From assembly GCF_025362455.1 (NCBI RefSeq), contig NZ_JANYGJ010000138.1, forward strand, positions 1 to 23,196: DNA of 23,196 nt, written 5' to 3'. This DNA is from Deinococcus sp. Its GTDB lineage: Bacteria > Deinococcota > Deinococci > Deinococcales > Deinococcaceae. Under the pieces are notes generated by a model. The model saw nothing but the letters and a program-made list of their open reading frames with translations. It was not told the origin of the DNA and searched no databases. Below are positions 7,555-13,550 of this stretch, piece by piece. A program made the translations under genes and the position numbers. Positions within the stretch are counted from its first letter, which is position 1. The number at the start of each line of letters is the position of its first letter.

Positions 7555-7635
7555 GGGGCGTCCTTTTTCATGGGGGGTTCATGGGGGTTCACGGGGCGTC
7601 CCTGTTCATGGGGCGTCCGTGTTCACGGGGCGTCC
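7550..7635 (-). repeat. Tandem repeat copying the sirtuin SD-start sequence
   Basis: Six tandem copies of a GGACGCCCC[AG]TGAA-like unit, read on the minus strand, fill the gap between the lipoprotein stop and the sirtuin start. On the plus strand the units begin near 7550, 7567, 7578, 7588, 7605 and 7622, so the periods are 17, 11, 10, 17 and 17 bases; the two middle copies are shortened. The first copy contains the lipoprotein stop codon (QDAP-stop) and the last contains the sirtuin's own start codon. Each full copy offers GGA and an ATG or GTG. Confidence 0.85.
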
Positions 7636-8123
7636 TGGGTGCCGCCGAAGCCGCCCGCGCAGGGCTGCCCGGCCTCCGGCACCGTGTCGGCCCCGGCATA
7701 GCGGCCCAGGAAGCGTTTCAGGCGTGCGTCGCGGCCACCGTCCAGCGCCAGTTGGGCGTTCCAGGCGCTGACCATCACCGGGGCGAGCTGGCTGCGCTGC
7801 GGTGAGAGCAGCACCTGGGCGTTGCCTTCGGCGGTGCCCCGAAGGCTGCTCAGCTCACCGGGGCTCAGATCGGGGCGGTAGGTCACCCACACCGCGCCGC
7901 GTGCCAGGCTGTGAACAGCGTACTCCGGATAGATCGGCGCCGCGTACACGCCGCAGGTCTGCCACAGCGGGCTGTAGGGGCCGCCCGCCGGGGGTGAGCG
8001 CTCATAGCCGATGGTCCCGCTGCGCACGTCGCCGCCCACGTAGGCAAACGTCTGCACGTTCGCCAGCGGGTTCGAGCAGGCGGTGAGCAGCAGCAGCGGT
8101 GCGAGCAGGGCCAGGCGGGACAT
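7623..8123 (-). CDS. DUF3105-family lipoprotein
   Basis: A 166-residue lipoprotein. MSRLALLAPLLLLTACSN contains a lipobox (LTAC) with the acylated cysteine at C16. The body matches the DUF3105 family: GGPYSPLWQTCGVYAAPIY, then AVHSLARGAVWVTYRPDLSP. The H-S-L-x-x-G-A-V-W core is the family hallmark, and its function is unknown. A longer in-frame reading to 8168 would bury the signal peptide, so the ATG at 8123 is preferred; TAGCCT lies 7 bases upstream, fitting a leaderless transcript. Its C-terminus ends inside the repeat array preceding the sirtuin gene. Confidence 0.87.
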   Translation of the reverse strand: MSRLALLAPLLLLTACSNPLANVQTFAYVGGDVRSGTIGYERSPPAGGPYSPLWQTCGVYAAPIYPEYAVHSLARGAVWVTYRPDLSPGELSSLRGTAEGNAQVLLSPQRSQLAPVMVSAWNAQLALDGGRDARLKRFLGRYAGADTVPEAGQPCAGGFGGTQDAP

Positions 8124-8130
8124 GGGGTAC

Positions 8131-8136
8131 AGGCTA
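8131..8136 (-). promoter_or_regulatory. Candidate -10 element, leaderless DUF3105 lipoprotein
   Basis: TAGCCT on the minus strand lies 7 bases before the ATG at 8123, with no Shine-Dalgarno site in between. The -35 region is not recognisable. Confidence 0.4.
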
Positions 8137-8171
8137 ACAAACTGGGAGGGAGAATGCGCCTCCATCACGGT

Positions 8172-8789
8172 TCAGGGACTTGCTGGGGAGGCCGTGCGGC
8201 AGCCCAGCACCTGTGTGGCAGGACTGCTGATGATTTTGCGGAGCGCCGGGACCGTGTACAGTTCGACCACCCGGCTCACGTCGGAGTCGCCGCCGATAGC
8301 GTGGTCGTCGGTGGTCTCGATGCACAGCGTGCTGCCGGAGAACGCTGAGGCGTTAATGTTGCCGAAACTGACCTTCCTGAGTCCACCGGAGAGGTTCCAG
8401 ACGCGCACGGTGTTGTCTCCGATGCCGACCAGGTAACGGCTGTCTCCGCTCCAGAAGACCCGCCTCACCACACTGTCTTTCAGCTCGCTCAGGTGACCAT
8501 TGGCGTCTACCAGGAACACCGCCGCGTTCCAGTACTTGTAAGCTGAACCGAGGTAATGCACCACCGTCGCCTTGCCGTCGGGTGAGACCTGATTGGTCGC
8601 CACATAGTCGTATCTGAAAGCCTCGTCCAGATCGGTCTGCACCTTGGGGCCGGGGACGAGGACGCTCTGAGCGTTCGCCGCCGTCACGGTCACGGCCAGT
8701 TTCGGATCATAGGCAAACCCGTCCTGAGCAGCGCAGAGGCCGCTGAAACCCAGGCATACCGCCGACAACAACGCGACTGAACGAGGCAT
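8172..8789 (-). CDS. Small secreted protein with WD40-like strands, unknown function
   Basis: A 205-residue protein with a clear signal peptide (MPRSVALLSAVCLGFSGLCA, cleaved near AQ-DG). The mature part carries beta-propeller-like strand patterns, such as QVSPDGKATVVHYLG, RRVFWSGDSRYLVGIGDN and TVRVWNLSGGLRKVSFGN, resembling two or three WD40 or TolB blades. This is too few for a closed propeller, so it may be a fragment, a partner-completed propeller or a different fold. I do not recognise a family. It is the first gene of a four-gene minus-strand run (this, DUF3105, sirtuin, GNAT) and is divergent from the MBL hydrolase across 57 bases. Confidence 0.75.
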   Translation of the reverse strand: MPRSVALLSAVCLGFSGLCAAQDGFAYDPKLAVTVTAANAQSVLVPGPKVQTDLDEAFRYDYVATNQVSPDGKATVVHYLGSAYKYWNAAVFLVDANGHLSELKDSVVRRVFWSGDSRYLVGIGDNTVRVWNLSGGLRKVSFGNINASAFSGSTLCIETTDDHAIGGDSDVSRVVELYTVPALRKIISSPATQVLGCRTASPASP

Positions 8790-8794
8790 GGCTC

Positions 8795-8800
8795 ACAGTA
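8795..8800 (-). promoter_or_regulatory. Candidate -10 element, secreted WD40-like gene
   Basis: TACTGT on the minus strand lies 5 bases before the ATG at 8789. The divergent gene has its own candidate -10 at 8835-8840, so the two promoters would lie back to back. Confidence 0.35.
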
Positions 8801-8834
8801 GAGCATCCGTCATCAGGCCGACTTCGGCCACCGG

Positions 8835-8840
8835 TACACT
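8835..8840 (+). promoter_or_regulatory. Candidate -10 element, leaderless MBL-fold gene
   Basis: TACACT lies 6 bases before GTG 8847 and no Shine-Dalgarno site is present. The -35 is not recognisable. Confidence 0.45.
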
Positions 8841-8846
8841 CCACCT

Positions 8847-9743
8847 GTGCCCGACCTCCTGCCGCTCGGCCCCGGCGCCTTCCTGTTTCCCGCCGCCGTC
8901 AATTCGCTGGTGCTGTGCCAGGGCGACGCTCAGGACGGTGGCGTGTTGATCGTCGATACCGGCCTGGACGACGCCCACGCCCGCAAGCTGCTGCGTGCCC
9001 TGGCGGCGCAGTCGCTGACGCCCAGCGCCATTCTGAATACCCACTCGCACGCCGACCACCACGGCGGCAACGCCACCATCCTCAAGTCGTTTGCGGGCCT
9101 GCCGATCTACGCACCGCCGCTGGAAGCCGCCATCATCGCGCACCCGCTGCTGGAGCCGGTCTACCTCTACGGGGCGCATCCGCCCGCCGAGCTGCGCGGC
9201 AAATTCCTGCTGGCTCCGGCCAGTCCGGCGCAGCCCATCCAGGCCGGAAAGGCGGTGCTGGGCTGCGTAGATGTCGAGCTGATCTCCGTGCCCGGCCACG
9301 CCTCGCAGATGTACGCCGTGCGGTTCGGAAACGTGCTCTACGCCGCCGACGCCCTGTTCGGCCCGGAGAGTCTGGCAAAGCACCCGCTGACCTTCTGCCT
9401 GGACAGTGGGGCCATGAAGCGCAGCGCCCAGGGTCTGCTCGCGCTGGAGGGCGTCTGGACGGTGGTGCCGGGCCACGGTGAAGCCACCTCCGACCTGGCT
9501 GGACTGGTCGCCGCCAACCTGGCCGCCTTCGGGCGCGTGACGGACGCCGTGCGCGGTTCCCTGCCTGGCAGTGTGGACGACGTGCTGGCACGGGTCTGCG
9601 CCGAGCTGAAGGTCACCATGACCACCCCCGGCGCCTTCGTGCTGAACCGCAGCGTGGTCAGCGCCCACCTGGCCGAGCTGGCGGGTTCGGGCGAGGCGAC
9701 GTTGCACGTCGAGGACAATCGCCTGGTATTCCGCGCCGTCTGA
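8847..9743 (+). CDS. MBL-fold metallo-hydrolase
   Basis: A 298-residue metallo-beta-lactamase superfamily hydrolase. The metal site is complete: H66-x-H68-x-D70-H71 (NTHSHADHH), H151 in VPGHAS, D168 in YAADALFG and H210 in VPGHGE. The fold suits a broad set of esterase, thioesterase or lactonase activities, and the substrate cannot be told from the sequence. After about residue 220 a helical C-terminal region may shape the active-site pocket. GTG 8847 is the start best placed after the -10 box; there is no signal peptide, so it is cytoplasmic. It is read toward dps, but about 110 bases and a leader hairpin separate them. Confidence 0.9.
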   Translation: MPDLLPLGPGAFLFPAAVNSLVLCQGDAQDGGVLIVDTGLDDAHARKLLRALAAQSLTPSAILNTHSHADHHGGNATILKSFAGLPIYAPPLEAAIIAHPLLEPVYLYGAHPPAELRGKFLLAPASPAQPIQAGKAVLGCVDVELISVPGHASQMYAVRFGNVLYAADALFGPESLAKHPLTFCLDSGAMKRSAQGLLALEGVWTVVPGHGEATSDLAGLVAANLAAFGRVTDAVRGSLPGSVDDVLARVCAELKVTMTTPGAFVLNRSVVSAHLAELAGSGEATLHVEDNRLVFRAV

Positions 9744-9807
9744 GCCAGCGTCTACATCAAATCCTCACCTGGCCTGAAGCAAAGCTCCACAAGTAAAGGG
9801 GCGCTTA

Positions 9808-9838
9808 CCGCCGCGTCATCTGCTCATGAGCGCGGCGG
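9808..9838 (+). promoter_or_regulatory. Leader hairpin or palindromic operator before dps1
   Basis: CCGCCGCG (9808-9815) and CGCGGCGG (9831-9838) form a perfect 8-base stem around a 15-base loop. The loop itself contains the palindrome CTCATGAG (9823-9830). The right arm runs into GGAG (9837-9840), 12 bases before the ATG. This could mask the ribosome site or bind a regulator. Confidence 0.5.
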
Positions 9839-9852
9839 AGATACGGTAAACC

Positions 9853-10545
9853 ATGACCAGAAAAAGCCCCAAAACTGCCGACAACCCCAAAACTGCCGAC
9901 AACAACGTCACTCCGGCTCCAGTTAAAGCGGCGGCCAAAGCGCCGGGTAAGGCCAGGGTGAGTGCGGGCGCCGCGCCGCTGCCCCAGGCCCCAGCGCCCG
10001 CTCAGGCGTCGGTGGGCAAGCAGACCGACGCCGCGCACGAGAAGGGCGAGTTCAATCAGCTCGTCAACCACCATTATCTCAGCGAGGAGCAGTTCGGCGT
10101 CGTCTCGGAGACCTTGCAGCGCAACCTGGCGACCAGCATCAGCCTGTATTTGAAGTTCAAAAAGTACCACTGGGACATCCGGGGCCGCTTTTTCCGCGAC
10201 CTGCACCTGGCCTACGACGAGTTCATCGAGGAGGTGTTTCCCAGCATCGACGAGCAGGCCGAGCGCCTGGTGGCCCTGGGCGGCAGCCCCAAGAACGCCC
10301 CGGAAGACCTCTCGCGCTACAGCGTGGTGAAGGTGCCCATCGAGACCGTGCGCGACGCCCGCGCCCAGGTCAGCGACCTGGTGAACGACCTCAGTCGCGT
10401 CGGCAAGGGCTACCGCGACGACAGCGGCGCGGTGGACGACGCCGAGGACCACGCCACCGCCGACATGTACAACGGCTACGCGGCCACCATCGACAAGATT
10501 CGCTGGATGCTCCAGGCCATGATGGACGACGAGCAACTCAACTGA
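9853..10545 (+). CDS. dps: Dps ferritin-like DNA-protecting protein (Dps1 type)
   Basis: A 230-residue miniferritin that oxidises and stores iron as a dodecamer and can bind DNA. The ferroxidase ligands are all present with family spacing: H106, H118, D122, D133 and E137. The N-terminal extension (1-60), rich in Lys, Ala and Pro, is longer than in D. radiodurans Dps1 as I recall it and may help DNA binding. D59, H62, H73 and E78 match the spacing of the extra metal site (D36, H39, H50, E55) described in that protein. An 18-base direct repeat near the start (9867-9884 and 9885-9902) encodes PKTADN twice. GGAG is 12 bases upstream of the ATG, further than usual, and TACGGT at 9842-9847 could be a -10 for a leaderless form. 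A hairpin terminator follows. Confidence 0.96.
   Translation: MTRKSPKTADNPKTADNNVTPAPVKAAAKAPGKARVSAGAAPLPQAPAPAQASVGKQTDAAHEKGEFNQLVNHHYLSEEQFGVVSETLQRNLATSISLYLKFKKYHWDIRGRFFRDLHLAYDEFIEEVFPSIDEQAERLVALGGSPKNAPEDLSRYSVVKVPIETVRDARAQVSDLVNDLSRVGKGYRDDSGAVDDAEDHATADMYNGYAATIDKIRWMLQAMMDDEQLN
9867..9902 (+). repeat. 18-base tandem duplication inside dps
   Basis: Two exact in-frame copies of CCCCAAAACTGCCGACAA lie side by side and encode PKTADN twice in the disordered N-terminal tail. Confidence 0.9.
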
Positions 10546-10561
10546 AGACGGATGCACTCAG

Positions 10562-10586
10562 GGCGGGGGAATGACCTCCGCCTTTT
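10562..10586 (+). terminator. Rho-independent terminator after dps
   Basis: GGCGGGGG (10562-10569) pairs with CCTCCGCC (10575-10582) over 8 bases, with one G-U pair, around the loop AATGA, and TTTT follows directly. It lies 16 bases after the dps stop. An in-frame ATG at 10571 sits in the loop, which argues against it as the start of the next gene. Confidence 0.8.
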
Positions 10587-10603
10587 GCGTTGCCGGAGGG
10601 GGA

Positions 10604-11173
10604 ATGATGCCCGAACTGGATGAGGCCGCCCACCAGCGCTCGCTGGACCGGGAGGCGCTGCGCCGAAGGCCGCCGGGCGATCCCCGCAAATTTGACTACA
10701 GCCTCGATTACGCCGCGCTCGATCTGCGTGCCCGGCCCGAACTCTACCGGGTCGGCGTGGGCGAGCAGGGCGTGCTGCGGGTGCAGCCGTACAAGTCAGA
10801 GCTGCTGCCCCACTGGCGCTTCGCCACCCCGGAGGCGGCGCAAGGGAGCAGCGAAACGATTTACCAGATGTTTCTGGACTACCTGGTCGCAGGCGATTTC
10901 GTGGGCGCCGACATGGCCCGCAAGTTCCTTCAGATGGGCTACACCCGCTCGCGGAGATACGCCAACCACAAGGGCGGCAAGAAGTACGACGGCCCTGTAC
11001 CCGGCGACCTGAAAGGCGTCAGCGGCGCACATGGCCGCGCCGAGTTGCCGCGCAGCCCGGAAGACCCCGTGAAAGCCGAATCGGCCCGCATCTTCCGCGT
11101 CAGGTGGGACGAGGCGGCGGCCAACCCGGAGTACGTGCGGCTGAAAAAGGCGCACCAGGCGAAGTACGGTTAG
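10604..11173 (+). CDS. DUF4385 family protein
   Basis: A cytoplasmic protein of about 189 residues matching the DUF4385 family over its whole length: FDYSLDYAALDLRARPELYR, GEQGVLRVQPYKSELLPHWR, FVGADMARKFLQMGYTRSRR, YANHKGGKKYDG, and a C-terminal SARIFRVRWDEAAANPEY segment. The function is unknown. Tandem ATGs at 10604 and 10607 follow a strong GGAGGGGG (10595-10602); 10607 has the better spacing (7 bases from the GGAGG core). The longer reading from 10571 starts inside the dps terminator and was rejected. The gene follows dps but is separated from it by that terminator, so it needs its own promoter or read-through. Confidence 0.88.
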   Translation: MMPELDEAAHQRSLDREALRRRPPGDPRKFDYSLDYAALDLRARPELYRVGVGEQGVLRVQPYKSELLPHWRFATPEAAQGSSETIYQMFLDYLVAGDFVGADMARKFLQMGYTRSRRYANHKGGKKYDGPVPGDLKGVSGAHGRAELPRSPEDPVKAESARIFRVRWDEAAANPEYVRLKKAHQAKYG

Positions 11174-11364
11174 GTCAGGACAGTTGAAATGTTCCTCCCT
11201 TTCAGGGGCTGTTTGGAAAGCCAGATCAAGAATCAGGTAAATCCCGTCCACAAGCGCACAACACCCCCTTCCCACCTGCGGGGGACTGCACCATTCCTCC
11301 ACACCCGACTCAGGGAACTGGGTTACTCTGCGGTCAGTTCACTGCCCAGATCACTGGAGAACGC

Positions 11365-12117
11365 ATGTCTACCCGCACGGTATTCCGCTTCACGGCCCCA
11401 AGCCGCGCCCTGATCCTCGCCCTGCTGCTGAGCGCCGCGCCCGCCTCGGCCCAGGCGGTAGGCGGCAATGCGTCGAGCCTGTCGAGCTCGATCTTCAAGC
11501 TGATGAATCAGGTCGGCCCGGCTCCGACGACCCCGACCAAGGGGCAGACTCCAGCTCCGGTTACGCAGACCCCGGCGCCCGTAATCAAACCCGCTGCCCT
11601 GAATTTCAAGGTCTCGCCCGCCGTGCGAAAAAAGGTGATCGACAATTTCGTGGCGACCATCACCGAGGGCAGCCCTGAATCCGGCGCGGAGTGGAACAAG
11701 CTGTTCAAATCCAGCGACGTGTTCGCCGAGATCGACAAGCAGGTCAAAACCATGTTCGGGCTGGGCACCACCAACCTGGCCGACACCTGGGCGGTCTACT
11801 GGAGCTACGCCTGGCTGATGACGCGCAGCCGCACCGACGACCCCACCAGGGCACAGATTTCCGGGTTGCGCAACCAGTTTCAGCCGCTGCTGCTGGCTAT
11901 TCCCAGCGTCGCGGCCCTGAACGACGCCCAGAAGCAGGAGATGTCCGACACCCTGCTGCTGCAAGTCGCCCTCTACGGCGTGCTGGCCGAAGCCTGGAAG
12001 AACGACCAGGCCAGCCGCGACGACTTCGGCAGCGGTCTGGTGAGCGGCACTAAGCAGATGGGGTTGGACCTCAGCCTGGTCACGCTGACCGACAAGGGGT
12101 TTACGGTCAACAAGTAG
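11365..12117 (+). CDS. Exported protein of unknown function
   Basis: A 250-residue protein with a basic N-terminus and hydrophobic core (ALILALLLSAAPASAQA, cleavage near residue 30). A Pro/Thr linker (TPTKGQTPAPVTQTPAPVIK, about 55-75) follows, then a mainly alpha-helical domain (80-250) with the conserved-looking NLADTWAVYWSYAWLM and the paired helices ALNDAQKQEMSDTLLLQVAL and YGVLAEAWKND. It resembles uncharacterised exported Deinococcus proteins, perhaps the DUF6683 group, but this is a memory-level guess. CTGGAG lies 6 bases before the ATG, and TACTCT at 11324-11329 could be its -10. The 191 bases upstream hold no gene. Confidence 0.75.
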   Translation: MSTRTVFRFTAPSRALILALLLSAAPASAQAVGGNASSLSSSIFKLMNQVGPAPTTPTKGQTPAPVTQTPAPVIKPAALNFKVSPAVRKKVIDNFVATITEGSPESGAEWNKLFKSSDVFAEIDKQVKTMFGLGTTNLADTWAVYWSYAWLMTRSRTDDPTRAQISGLRNQFQPLLLAIPSVAALNDAQKQEMSDTLLLQVALYGVLAEAWKNDQASRDDFGSGLVSGTKQMGLDLSLVTLTDKGFTVNK

Positions 12118-12136
12118 CGCTGTCAACAAATAACAC

Positions 12137-12547
12137 TCACGGCTTGCCGACCCGCCTGAGCCAGTTGCCGCCGATGTTCAGGCGCTCGCCCAGCGTCGGG
12201 TCGCCCTTGTAGAACTGCGGCGGCTGGGCATACACGAACAGCCGCTGCACCCGGCCACCCTCGAAACTGAGGGTCAACCAGTTGCCCGCCAGTGTGTAGC
12301 GGCCCTGGCCCCCGTCCTGGCGGCTGGAGCTGCCGCCGCTGGCACCGCCCCCGGTGATCAAACTGGGCGAGATCAGCGTGCTGCTTGACGAACTGTACTT
12401 CCAGCTCACCTGACCGTCGGTGGTGAAGCGGTAGCCGCTCTCCAGCGAGTTGTAGACGCCCACCCCGCCGCCGATCAGGCCGCCTGCCGGGCCGCTGCCG
12501 GTGTCGGTGCTGTAGATTCCGGCCAGCGATTTGGGCGTCAGCGGTGC
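12137..12547 (-). pseudogene. Remnant C-terminal module of a secreted modular protein
   Basis: An open frame on the minus strand with no normal start at its upstream end. From 12547 it reads APLTPKSLAGIYSTDTGSG, passes a Ser/Gly-rich stretch, and ends GERLNIGGNWLRRVGKP. This aligns by eye with the last ~115 residues of the 656-residue protein at 13551 (VPLSGLKLNAKYQASSG through DLIRIGG). The homology reaches exactly to the edge of the MITE-like element at 12548, which suggests the N-terminal part was lost or displaced there. The nearest start is GTG at 12463, which would give 108 residues without a signal peptide. A TGA at the element edge is in frame, so the frame was probably already broken or was changed on insertion. 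Confidence 0.6.
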
Positions 12548-12683
12548 TCATACGGATTCCGGCCAATCCGTTATATTTTTGGAATCCCACCAAAAATATA
12601 ACTCCGATCAGAACCCGTATTCTGTTCCTACTCCCGCTGGTCGGGATGAACAGAACATCACTGTTCATCCGGAATCCGTATCA
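12548..12683. mobile_element. MITE-like element with 12-13 bp inverted ends and TCA flanks
   Basis: ATACGGATTCCGG (12550-12562) and its exact complement CCGGAATCCGTAT (12669-12681) bound a 130-base AT-rich segment flanked on both sides by TCA (12548-12550 and 12681-12683), a possible 3-base target duplication. Inside are two more palindromes: TTATATTTTTGG with CCAAAAATATAA (12571-12582 and 12590-12601), and TTCTGTTC with GAACAGAA (12620-12627 and 12648-12655) enclosing TCCCG and CGGGA. There is no transposase, so it would need one in trans. TNA target duplications occur among IS5-related elements, but the family is not established here. Confidence 0.75.
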
Positions 12684-12699
12684 GGTATTCTAGAACATC

Positions 12700-12750
12700 A
12701 ATCGAAAAGGCCTTCTCTTTTTGACCGACTGGGATTGGCCGACTGGGAGG
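12700..12750 (+). repeat. Hairpin plus CCGACTGGGA direct repeat (site A)
   Basis: GAAAAG and CTTTTT flank a short loop (12704-12722), like a terminator stem. Two copies of CCGACTGGGA follow (12725-12734 and 12739-12748). Similar hairpin-plus-GACYGA arrangements occur at 13402-13477 and 16660-16710. Confidence 0.5.
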
Positions 12751-12862
12751 AGTGAATTCAGCAGAGTGTTGGGCATGATGGAGCTGACGAGAGGCAGCTA
12801 TTTTGGCAAATGATGACCAATGCTTCAGCCGACCCGGCCAGACTGTTCACGGCCCGGCTCAC

Positions 12863-12890
12863 TTGATTCAGGTGGGGCGGGCGTTAATCT
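12863..12890 (+). promoter_or_regulatory. Sigma-70-type promoter for leaderless PsbP-like gene
   Basis: A -35 TTGATT (12863-12868) and a -10 TAATCT (12885-12890) are spaced by 16 bases, and the ATG follows 6 bases after the -10. This is the best-formed promoter in the window and fits transcription starting at or next to the start codon. Confidence 0.7.
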
Positions 12891-12896
12891 CTGGAC

Positions 12897-13394
12897 ATGA
12901 ATTCAAAACTTCTGCCCGCCCTGCTCGCCGCCTCACTGTTGTCAGTGGCTGGGGCCGAGTACGTCAGCGCCCAGTACGGCTTCAGTGCCACCGCGCCCAA
13001 GGGCTGGAAACAGGTTGACCCTCCGGGCGTGGTGGTGGCTTTCACGGCTCCGAGCGCCACGGCTGGCTTTTCCACCAATATCAATGTGGCGGTGCGACCT
13101 GTTCCAGCAAACATGAGCCTGGCCCGGTACACCGTCGTGACCAATGCCGCCCTGAAGCAGGTCATCACCGAGTACAAGCTGCTGGGTTCACGCGACATCA
13201 CGCTCTCAGGCAAGCCGGGTAAGGAGCTTATGTTCAGCGGAAAGCAAGGGAAATTCACGCTGTATTTCATTCAAAACTTTGCTTTTTCAAACGGCAAAGT
13301 CTACAGCTTGACCGGAACCACGCAGCTCGAAGATAAAGCTGGCCTGGCCGAGCCGATGGCGACGTTCGCACGCGGCTTCAAGATCAAGCCTTAA
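12897..13394 (+). CDS. Exported PsbP/DUF1795-like protein
   Basis: A 165-residue exported protein. The signal peptide MNSKLLPALLAASLLSVAGA is followed by a domain with the layout of PsbP/DcrB/DUF1795 proteins: YGFSATAPKGWKQVDPPGVV, a beta strand with NINVAVRPVP, an alpha helix (SLARYTVVTNAALKQVI), a second half with GKPGKELMFSGKQGKFTLYF and a final FARGFKI helix. Members of this fold act as small periplasmic or lumenal accessory proteins; no precise role can be given. It resembles the N-terminal domain of the larger protein directly downstream (13551), suggesting a shared system. It is preceded by a good leaderless promoter. Confidence 0.82.
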   Translation: MNSKLLPALLAASLLSVAGAEYVSAQYGFSATAPKGWKQVDPPGVVVAFTAPSATAGFSTNINVAVRPVPANMSLARYTVVTNAALKQVITEYKLLGSRDITLSGKPGKELMFSGKQGKFTLYFIQNFAFSNGKVYSLTGTTQLEDKAGLAEPMATFARGFKIKP

Positions 13395-13401
13395 AGCATC
13401 T

Positions 13402-13477
13402 GTCAAAAAAGCCTCTTCTTTCTGACTGAGGGGGGCTTCTGACTGAGGGGGCTGACTGAGGCGGCTGACCGAGGGGG
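13402..13477 (+). repeat. 13-base tandem repeat CTGACTGAGGGGG (site B)
   Basis: Four copies begin at 13422, 13439, 13452 and 13465, the first separated from the second by an extra GCTT-like insert. They follow an AAAAAAGCCTC segment that can pair with GAGGGGGGCTT downstream, a possible weak terminator for the PsbP-like gene. Confidence 0.8.
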
Positions 13478-13550
13478 CAGGCGCGTCCGTTCTGCCCAAT
13501 GCTTCAAAGCCCACCTTGCTGCCCTACCGCTCACGTCCTGCGGAGGTTTT

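Noticed and set aside
7550..7635. CRISPR array in the repeat before the sirtuin gene
   Set aside because: Repeats are 9-14 bases with almost no spacer and variable period, and no cas genes are near.
10571..10603. Upstream start extending the DUF4385 protein by 11 residues
   Set aside because: The ATG lies in the loop of the dps terminator and lacks an SD. ATG 10604/10607 follow a strong GGAGGGGG.
12571..12601. Terminator for the 250-residue exported protein
   Set aside because: The AT-rich 12-base palindrome lies over 450 bases past the stop, inside the MITE, and is better explained as part of that element.
12123..12668. 181-residue minus-strand frame spanning the MITE
   Set aside because: It is out of frame with the homologous C-terminal module and crosses the inverted-repeat element, so it is a chance frame.
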